A stretch of DNA of 64,000 nt from the NCBI GenBank assembly GCA_016716705.1, contig JADJVF010000015.1, forward strand, positions 1-64,000. The letters are read 5' to 3'. The position numbers and the translations under genes were made by a program. This stretch comes from Holophagales bacterium (GTDB taxonomy: Bacteria > Acidobacteriota > Thermoanaerobaculia > UBA5066). This document shows, one piece after another, positions 57,908-64,000 of the stretch. Below the pieces are notes generated by a model. It was not told the DNA's origin. It worked only from the letters and a program-made list of their open reading frames with translations, and did not search any database. Every line of letters starts with the position of its first letter. Within the stretch, counting starts at the first letter, position 1.

Positions 57908-58122
57908 CGCTCTGCCCCATCGCCCTCGCCGTCGGCTGCGAGAGATGCCCGGCCCTGTCGATCTGTCCGCTCAAGACCGTCCTCGGGGATGCTCCGAAGC
58001 AGGTCGAGCCCCGCGCTGGTCGGACGAGAACGGGCGCCAGACCAGCGGGAAAGCGCGGCAGGAGTGCCCCGTCGGCCGTTCGGCGCCAGGGGCGCCGCAC
58101 GGTTCCGTCACCGGCTCGCTGA
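57904..58122 (+). CDS. Small four-cysteine protein coupled to the RND pump
   Basis: A 72-residue protein whose ATG at 57904 overlaps the pump stop (ATGA) and follows GGAGGAGAACC. Its first 30 residues, MTLCPIALAVGCERC then PALSICPLKTVLGD, hold cysteines at 4, 12, 15 and 21 in a CP-x7-C-x2-CP-x4-CP layout, fit to bind a metal or Fe-S cluster. The rest is basic and Pro/Arg-rich, and may be affected by poor sequence next to the poly-G block. I know no assigned function. Coupling suggests a role with the pump, for example metal sensing or a small subunit. Confidence 0.65.
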   Translation: MTLCPIALAVGCERCPALSICPLKTVLGDAPKQVEPRAGRTRTGARPAGKRGRSAPSAVRRQGRRTVPSPAR

Positions 58123-58124
58123 GC

Positions 58125-58730
<606 letters not shown>

Positions 58731-58739
58731 TGGCTCGCG

Positions 58740-60329
58740 TCATTTCGCCACCGCAACCCGAACGCCCATCGCCGAAAGGACCTCCTTCGCGGCCCGCTCG
58801 CCCGACTCGCAGGCTCCTTCCATGAAGCCCTGGAAGTCCCCCGAGGTGTGCTCGCCGGCGAAGAAGACCCCGCCTTCTCTTTCGCCCTCCGCCCCGCCAA
58901 AGGCCGTGATCTGCCCCGTGCGGTAGCAGGCATAGCTCCCCCTCGTCCAGGGATTCGTGGGCCAGTGGAACCGGACGGCCTCGGCGGGCCGGTGGTGGGC
59001 GGAGATCCCGGGAAAGATCCCGTCGAGTCGCCCGGCGAGCTCCGTGGCCCGCTCGAACGGCGTTCCGCGCCCGACGGCGAGCCCTTCCGCGCCGCCCGTG
59101 AAGTTCGTCAGGACACCCGCCGTCCCCTTCTGCGCCCGGCTCGTCTCCCACGCGATCTGGAGGCCGGCGTCCGTCATGACGGTCCCCGTCGAGCCGTGAG
59201 CGAGCCGCCACTCCCGGCGCGCCCAGCCGGTCATGAGCTTCGCGTTCGTCCCGTAGCCGAGCTCGGCGATGGCCCTCTTCTTCGCGGGCGACAACGGGAC
59301 GTCGAGGCGGACGTCCCGGAGGAGTGTGAACGGCAGCGCGAGGACGACGTGGGAGGCGCGCTCCTCGCGGCTCGTCCCCTCCCGCCTCACCGTCGCGACG
59401 TAGCGCCCGTCGCTTCCTGTCCGGAGCGCCTCGAGCCGCACACCCCGGAGGACCGCGTCACCGAGTTTCTCCGCGAGCTTCGACGGGACCTGGTCGTTCC
59501 CGCCGCGGATGTGGAAGCGTTCGTCGCTGTCCCCGTAGAGCTTCGGGTGGTCCGGCTCGAAGCTCGCGAAGAGGAGGAAGTTCAGGCAGCCCTGGTCGCC
59601 CGGCGGCAGCCCGCACTCCGACTCGAAGGCGACCTCGACGAGCGCCTTCGCCCAGCCTGTGATCCCGGCTTTCTCGAGCCAGGCCGTGATCGAGAGAGCG
59701 TCGAGAGGCCGAGCGGCTTCCGGTCTCCGGTAGCTCGCGTCGGGCTCCTCGCCGAGGAGGGCGAGGTCCCGGCGGGCCGCCTCGACGACGGGACGCATCG
59801 CCGCGACCATCTCGGCCTCGCTCCGGCGCGCCCCGGCGAAGAAGAGTGTCTCGGAAACACCGGGCGGCTCGACGAGGAGATCGTCCAGCTCGAGCCCCAG
59901 CTCGGCGGCGAGCGCGCGGAGGCTCGCGTGGTCCGTGTCGATCAGCTCGCCGCCGAGCTCGGCGACGAGGCCCTCGGGAAAGTGTCCCCTCAGGCTCAGC
60001 ATCCTGCCGCCGGTCCTGTCCTGCGCCTCGAGAACGCGGACGGCGACGCCCGCCTGCTTCAGCCGCCAGGCCGCCGTCAGCCCGGCGACGCCGCCCCCGA
60101 CGACGAGGACCTCGTCCGGCCCGCTGGCGACCGGGACGACCGAGGCGCAGCGTGCCGCCGCCATTCCCGCGAGGGCGGCGCCCCCCATCCGGAGCGCCTC
60201 GCGCCGAGAAGGGCGGAGAGACGCTCCAGTGCCCGTCCTCGCCGCGGGGAGGACCGGGTCCGTTCCCGGCGGGAGCGCGGCGAGGCGGAGAGCACGGCGA
60301 AGCGAACGGAAGAGGGGGCTGCGAGCCAT
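58740..60329 (-). CDS. Tat-exported flavin-containing amine oxidase
   Basis: A 529-residue flavoprotein of the monoamine oxidase type. A twin-arginine signal is at 40-60 (SRREALRMGGAALAGMAAAR), followed by Cys61, which could carry a lipid. The FAD-binding Rossmann motif is at about 74-105 (VLVVGGGVAGLTAAWRLKQA, ending in DRTGGRM). The C-terminal flavin contact is GGVFFAGEHTSGDFQGFMEG, and the amine-oxidase signature RGSYACYRTGQ precedes it. It would oxidise an amine or amino acid in the periplasm with oxygen or a quinone; the substrate is unknown. Its stop lies 12 bp from the poly-G block, so the C-terminus should be read with care. It is divergent from the NmrA gene. Confidence 0.9.
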   Translation of the reverse strand: MARSPLFRSLRRALRLAALPPGTDPVLPAARTGTGASLRPSRREALRMGGAALAGMAAARCASVVPVASGPDEVLVVGGGVAGLTAAWRLKQAGVAVRVLEAQDRTGGRMLSLRGHFPEGLVAELGGELIDTDHASLRALAAELGLELDDLLVEPPGVSETLFFAGARRSEAEMVAAMRPVVEAARRDLALLGEEPDASYRRPEAARPLDALSITAWLEKAGITGWAKALVEVAFESECGLPPGDQGCLNFLLFASFEPDHPKLYGDSDERFHIRGGNDQVPSKLAEKLGDAVLRGVRLEALRTGSDGRYVATVRREGTSREERASHVVLALPFTLLRDVRLDVPLSPAKKRAIAELGYGTNAKLMTGWARREWRLAHGSTGTVMTDAGLQIAWETSRAQKGTAGVLTNFTGGAEGLAVGRGTPFERATELAGRLDGIFPGISAHHRPAEAVRFHWPTNPWTRGSYACYRTGQITAFGGAEGEREGGVFFAGEHTSGDFQGFMEGACESGERAAKEVLSAMGVRVAVAK

Positions 60330-60492
60330 GGAACACCTCCGGAACTGGAAAGTGCGGGGATTCTAGGCGCGAACTCACCGCCCGCGCGCGTAAACACGTT
60401 CTCGCGTCTCCGAGGGGACGGGGATTAGCATCCGCTCCGCACACACGATCGGAGAAGACGGGAGCCCGAACCCGGGCGAAGGGAGCGAAGCC

Positions 60493-61443
60493 ATGGCCGA
60501 AAAGAAAGTCATCGCCGTCGTCGGAGCGACCGGAGCGCAGGGCGGAGGGCTCGTGAGGGCCATCCTCGCCGACCCCTCCGGGGGCTTCGCCGCACGCGCC
60601 ATCACCCGGAACACCCGCTCCGACAAGGCCCAGGCCCTCGCGGGGCTCGGAGCGGAGGTCGTCGGCGCCGACCTCGACGACGCCGACAGCCTGGCCGCGG
60701 TGTTCGCCGGGGCCCACGGCGCCTTCTGCGTCACGAACTTCTGGGAGCACTTCTCCCCCGAGAGAGAGCTGGCGCAAGCCGGCGCGCTCGCCCGGGCGGT
60801 TCGGGAGGCGGGCGTCTCGCACGTCCTCTGGTCGACGCTCGAAGACACTCGCCGGTTCGTCTCGCTCGACGACGACCGCATGCCGACGCTGATGGGCCGG
60901 TACAAGGTCCCGCACTTCGACGCCAAGGGCGAGGCGAACGCCCTCTTCGCCGCCTCGGGCGTCCCGACGACGTTCTTCCACACGTCGTTCTACTGGGACA
61001 ACCTGATCCACTTCGGCATGGAACCGAAGCGCGGCGCCGACGGAAAGCTCGCATTCGTCCTTCCGATGGGGGATCGCAAGCTCCCCGGGATCGCCGCGGA
61101 GGACATCGGCAGGTGCGCCTACGGCGTCTTCCAGCGCGGCGCGGAGCTGGCGGGGAAGACGATCGGTGTCGCCGGAGAGCACCTCACGGGAGGTGAGATG
61201 GCGGCCGCCCTCTCACGCGCCCTCGGCGAGGAGGTCGCCTACGCGTACGTCCCGCCCGAGGTCTACCGGACGTTCGGGTTCCCCGGCGCCGACGACCTCG
61301 CGAACATGTTCCAGTTCAACCGGGACTTCAGCGACGCTTTCTGCACGCTTCGCGACCTGGAGCTGAGCCGGTCGCTCAATCCCGCGCTCCAGACGTTCGA
61401 CGCCTGGCTCGCGGCGAACGCCGGGAGGATTCCGAAGGGTTGA
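60493..61443 (+). CDS. NmrA/HSCARG-family NAD(P)-binding protein
   Basis: A 316-residue atypical short-chain dehydrogenase. The Rossmann glycines are in VIAVVGATGAQGGGLVRAIL, followed by AITRNTRSDKAQAL, with an Arg at the NADPH-preferring place, and VVGADLDDADSLAAVFAGAH. FWEHFSPERELAQAG and WSTLEDTRRF are typical of the HSCARG/NmrA group, which tends to sense the NADPH/NADP ratio or reduce quinones rather than act in core metabolism. ATG 60493 follows AAGGGAGCGAAGCC. It is divergent from the amine oxidase. Confidence 0.9.
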   Translation: MAEKKVIAVVGATGAQGGGLVRAILADPSGGFAARAITRNTRSDKAQALAGLGAEVVGADLDDADSLAAVFAGAHGAFCVTNFWEHFSPERELAQAGALARAVREAGVSHVLWSTLEDTRRFVSLDDDRMPTLMGRYKVPHFDAKGEANALFAASGVPTTFFHTSFYWDNLIHFGMEPKRGADGKLAFVLPMGDRKLPGIAAEDIGRCAYGVFQRGAELAGKTIGVAGEHLTGGEMAAALSRALGEEVAYAYVPPEVYRTFGFPGADDLANMFQFNRDFSDAFCTLRDLELSRSLNPALQTFDAWLAANAGRIPKG

Positions 61444-61511
61444 GCCCGGCGGGAACCGTCCGTTTCCCGGCCGGCCTCCTTCGAGCGAGAATGGCCGGGC
61501 ACGGGACCTCC

Positions 61512-62387
61512 ATGCCTTTCTCTTCCGTTCACCCATTCGTCCGTCGGCTCGCGGCCGTGCTCGCCGTCCTGGCTGGCGCGGCCTGCGGGCCCGCTCTGGC
61601 GACCCCCGCGCCGCCCTCCTCGCGCGCCCAGGCGCCCGCGGACAAGGCCCGGCACGCGCTCGCCGAAAAGGACGTCCCGTTCGAGCCGCACGCCTTCTTC
61701 TCCGCGGCCGGCGAGGGAGATCTCGCACTCGTCGACCTCTTTCTCGAGGCGGGGATGCCCGCGACCGCGCGCGACCAGTGGGGCAACAGCGCGCTCCTCG
61801 AAGCCTCGCGCAACGACCGGTCCGCGGTCGTAGCCCGGCTCCTGGCGCGGGGAGCGAAACCGGGAGACGCCCCCGGCGGCGAGCCGCCGCTCACCGCGGC
61901 GGCCGAATCATCGAGCCTCGCCGCCCTGGCCACCCTCCTCGGCGCCAGGGCCGACCCGGACCAGGCTGCCGATCCGGCGAAAGGACCGGGCGGCACGCCC
62001 CTGCAGCGGGCCTGCGCCGCCGAGTCGTGGGACGCCGCGCGTCTCCTGCTCGAGGCCGGGGCGAGCCCGTCCCTCGCCACGCCACAGCTCGCGCCTCCCC
62101 TCTTCCTCGCCGCCGAGAGCGGCCACGCCCCGACCGTCGCGCTCCTCCTTGGCAAGGGGGCCGACCCGAACTCGCGCGGGCCGGGAGGGGCGGCCCCCAT
62201 CTGGCTACCGGTCTGGAACGGGCACGTGGAGGTCGTCCGGCTCCTTCTCCTTGCCGGCGCCGACGTGAGGGCCGACCGCGCCACTCTCCTGAAGGGGCGG
62301 CCGGGACAACCGGTAAAACCCGAGATCCGGAAGCTCCTGAAGAACCCGCCGAAGCCCACCGTGCCCGCGAAGAAGCCGCGTTCCTGA
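61512..62387 (+). CDS. Exported ankyrin-repeat protein
   Basis: A 291-residue protein, with ATG 61512 giving a signal peptide MPFSSVHPFVRRLAAVLAVL ending GAACGPALA; ATG 61491 is also possible. About five ankyrin repeats follow (FFSAAGEGDLALVDLFLEAG, GNSALLEASRNDRSAVVARL, GTPLQRACAAESWDAARLLL, PPLFLAAESGHAPTVALLLG and IWLPVWNGHVEVVRLLLLAG). The tail is Lys/Pro-rich. It probably mediates protein contacts in the periplasm, partners unknown. Confidence 0.82.
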   Translation: MPFSSVHPFVRRLAAVLAVLAGAACGPALATPAPPSSRAQAPADKARHALAEKDVPFEPHAFFSAAGEGDLALVDLFLEAGMPATARDQWGNSALLEASRNDRSAVVARLLARGAKPGDAPGGEPPLTAAAESSSLAALATLLGARADPDQAADPAKGPGGTPLQRACAAESWDAARLLLEAGASPSLATPQLAPPLFLAAESGHAPTVALLLGKGADPNSRGPGGAAPIWLPVWNGHVEVVRLLLLAGADVRADRATLLKGRPGQPVKPEIRKLLKNPPKPTVPAKKPRS

Positions 62388-62421
62388 CGGCCCTCCGGTC
62401 TCGCCGAGGGCCGGCCGCCCC

Positions 62422-63186
62422 TCAGTCCAGCGCGGCGAAGACCGGAGCGTGGTCGGACGGGAGCTTGCCCTTCCGCTCGTCCCGGTCGATGAAGGCACCC
62501 GTGCACCGGGGCGCGAGAGCTGCGGCGAGCAGGACGTGGTCGATCCGCAGGCCGTCGTTCTTCGGGAAGCCGAGCATCCGGTAGTCCCACCAGGAGAAGA
62601 GGCCGCCCTCCTGGTGGTGGAGACGGAAGGAGTCGACGAGCCCGGCCGCGAGGAGCGCTCCCCACGCCGAACGCACGTCCGGGTGGCAGAGGACGGAATC
62701 GGCCCACGCCGCGGGGTTGGCGACGTCGCGCTCCTCGGGGGCAATGTTGAAGTCTCCGCAGAGGACGAGCGGCGGCCCCCCCGCCTGTCGGCCCGCCCAC
62801 GCCGCGAGGCGCGCGAGCCACTCCAGCTTGTAGGGCCACTTCTCCGAGCCGACCTCCTTGCCGTTCGGAATGTAGGCCGAGGCGATGCGCAGCCCGCCCA
62901 CGGTCGCCGCCACGAGGCGCGCCTGGCTCTCGTCGCCGCCGTCCCCGAATCCGGTCTCGACGTCCTTCGGGGCCTCGCGAGAGAGGATCGCGACGCCGTT
63001 GTAGGTCTTCTGCCCGAGGACGGCGCTCTCGTACCCGGCCTCGCGCAGCTCCTCGAACGGGTAGCCCTTCTCCTCGGTCTTCAGCTCCTGGAGGCAGACG
63101 ACGTCGGGACTGTGCCGCCCCAGGAACCCCAGGAGCCTCTCCTTCCGGGCCTTGACCGAGTTCACGTTCCAGGTCGCGATCCGCAT
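62422..63186 (-). CDS. xth: Exodeoxyribonuclease III (Xth-type AP endonuclease)
   Basis: A 254-residue base-excision repair nuclease. ATG 63186 follows GGAGGCTCG and gives MRIATWNVNSVKARKERLLG. Catalytic motifs are VVCLQELKTEE (Glu metal ligand), IASAYIPNG, LCGDFNIAPEERD, LRIDHVL and the final SDHAPVFA with the active His. Length and order match the ExoIII family, which nicks DNA at abasic sites and trims 3' blocks. Confidence 0.93.
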   Translation of the reverse strand: MRIATWNVNSVKARKERLLGFLGRHSPDVVCLQELKTEEKGYPFEELREAGYESAVLGQKTYNGVAILSREAPKDVETGFGDGGDESQARLVAATVGGLRIASAYIPNGKEVGSEKWPYKLEWLARLAAWAGRQAGGPPLVLCGDFNIAPEERDVANPAAWADSVLCHPDVRSAWGALLAAGLVDSFRLHHQEGGLFSWWDYRMLGFPKNDGLRIDHVLLAAALAPRCTGAFIDRDERKGKLPSDHAPVFAALD

Positions 63187-63249
63187 CGAGCCTCCGCGCA
63201 CCGCCGGGGCGCGTCGATGACCTTCGCGCCCCGGCCGTGGAAGTCGATT

Positions 63250-63969
63250 CTAGGCGGAAGGCGGGGCGCCGCCCGCGCGGCCCGCGTCCCCGGGCCCGGA
63301 CTCCACCTCGCTCGCGATGAACCTCGCGAGAACGCTCCGGGCGCTCTCGGAGACGTCGACGAACTCCAGCCCCAGCTGGGTCGCCACCTCGCCCTTCACG
63401 GCGTCGTCTCTCTGGAAAAAGGCGACCCGTCCGCGCAGAGGGACGACGCCGTCGCGGAGGGAGAGCTCCACTTCGAAGCTGTCGCCGAGCGATGCCTCGA
63501 GAGTCGTCCGGACGAGCATCCCCGAGAGGCTCAGCTTGAGGACCTCGAAACCGTAGCGCGCCTCGAGCTCGGCCGGGCGGAGAGCCTCCGCGCGAAAGCG
63601 CCCCGTGAGCCGCTGGTGCGGCGAGAGGACGACGTGGTGCTCGAGGAACCCGAGCAGACCCTTCGCCATGTCCGAGAAGACCCCCTCGAAGGCGAGGCCT
63701 GCTTCGTAGACCGCCCGGGGCTCGCCGCCCGCCGTCGGCCGGGCGCTCGCGAGGCGGCACCAGCGAATCGTCCCGGAGACGTCGACCGCGTCGTGGTCTC
63801 CCGCGAGGCGGATGGCGTAGGTCCGTCCGAGCTGCAGCCGCTCGGGCGTCTCGAGCGCGAGGCCGGAGACGCTCAGGTTCCGCACCTTCACCTGCGTCCG
63901 GAAGAGCAGCGCCCCGTGGACGTCCTGGACCTCGTAGCGCCTGTGCCGGCGCTGCCCTGTGTTTGCCAT
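63250..63969 (-). CDS. Tandem PilZ-domain protein
   Basis: A 239-residue protein; ATG 63969 follows GGAGGTGACC. The first PilZ domain has both c-di-GMP motifs, RxxxR (R7-R11 in RRHRRYEV) and NxSxxG (N31-S33-G36 in NLSVSGLAL). A second half (about 125-225) repeats the fold with LKLSLSGMLVRT but lacks a clear RxxxR, so only the first may bind the nucleotide. It could link c-di-GMP levels to motility or exopolysaccharide. No partner gene is next to it inside the window. Confidence 0.85.
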   Translation of the reverse strand: MANTGQRRHRRYEVQDVHGALLFRTQVKVRNLSVSGLALETPERLQLGRTYAIRLAGDHDAVDVSGTIRWCRLASARPTAGGEPRAVYEAGLAFEGVFSDMAKGLLGFLEHHVVLSPHQRLTGRFRAEALRPAELEARYGFEVLKLSLSGMLVRTTLEASLGDSFEVELSLRDGVVPLRGRVAFFQRDDAVKGEVATQLGLEFVDVSESARSVLARFIASEVESGPGDAGRAGGAPPSA

Positions 63970-64000
63970 GGTCACCTCCGCGACGACTCCGCGAGAGAGG

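Overview
The window is 64 kb of very GC-rich bacterial DNA with strong G/C preference at third codon positions, which also creates many long antisense open frames. No rRNA or tRNA gene is visible. A TPR-tailed Ser/Thr kinase, paired M16 peptidases, several FG-GAP/VCBS and NHL secreted proteins and a C-terminal 'PCRVLDTR' domain suggest an environmental Acidobacteriota-like genome (Thermoanaerobaculia-like is my guess). This is inference; no marker gene settles it.

Sequence quality matters here. At least ten genes are broken by apparent single-base indels, mostly at G/C runs or as an extra A, while the protein continues cleanly in the next frame. The left 2.5 kb, a subtilase, is shattered into many frames. 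At 58.1-58.7 kb there is an almost pure poly-G block that looks like a sequencing or assembly artefact. I treat most breaks as probable consensus errors and give merged coordinates.

Layout. 0-5.4 kb: broken S8 protease, TauE/SafE and EamA transporters, RidA, a perfect 27-bp palindrome and a 4-hydroxy-2-oxoglutarate aldolase-like gene. 5.5-7.1 kb: a membrane protein that joins two TM segments, a periplasmic domain and HAMP to a RelA/SpoT synthetase domain with no hydrolase; this is the most novel item. 7.1-12.8 kb: a tight five-gene type VI secretion spike/cargo operon (VgrG, DUF3540, DUF2169, unknown, DUF2169). 13-22 kb: dnaE2, a 12-blade NHL protein, then a decayed partial duplication of both with a DUF4143-ATPase remnant between the copies. 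22.2-25.2 kb: a small unknown gene, an ammonium transporter and an outer-membrane porin.

25.2-34.2 kb: a two-component pair whose sigma-54-type regulator lacks a recognisable GAFTGA loop, an active/inactive M16 peptidase pair and a serine beta-lactamase-like hydrolase. 34.4-38.7 kb: L,D-transpeptidase, TPR kinase, ankyrin protein. 38.7-46.8 kb: three FG-GAP secreted proteins, two of them close paralogues, with a FitA/VapC-type toxin-antitoxin pair between them. 46.8-50.5 kb: membrane proteins including a BI-1 homologue, an 'NGP'-repeat secreted protein, a metallo-hydrolase and a small DUF883-like protein. 50.8-58.1 kb: P-type ATPase, then a translationally coupled RND efflux set (adaptor, pump, four-cysteine micro-protein). 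58.7-64 kb: Tat-exported flavin amine oxidase, NmrA-type reductase, ankyrin protein, exonuclease III and a PilZ protein.
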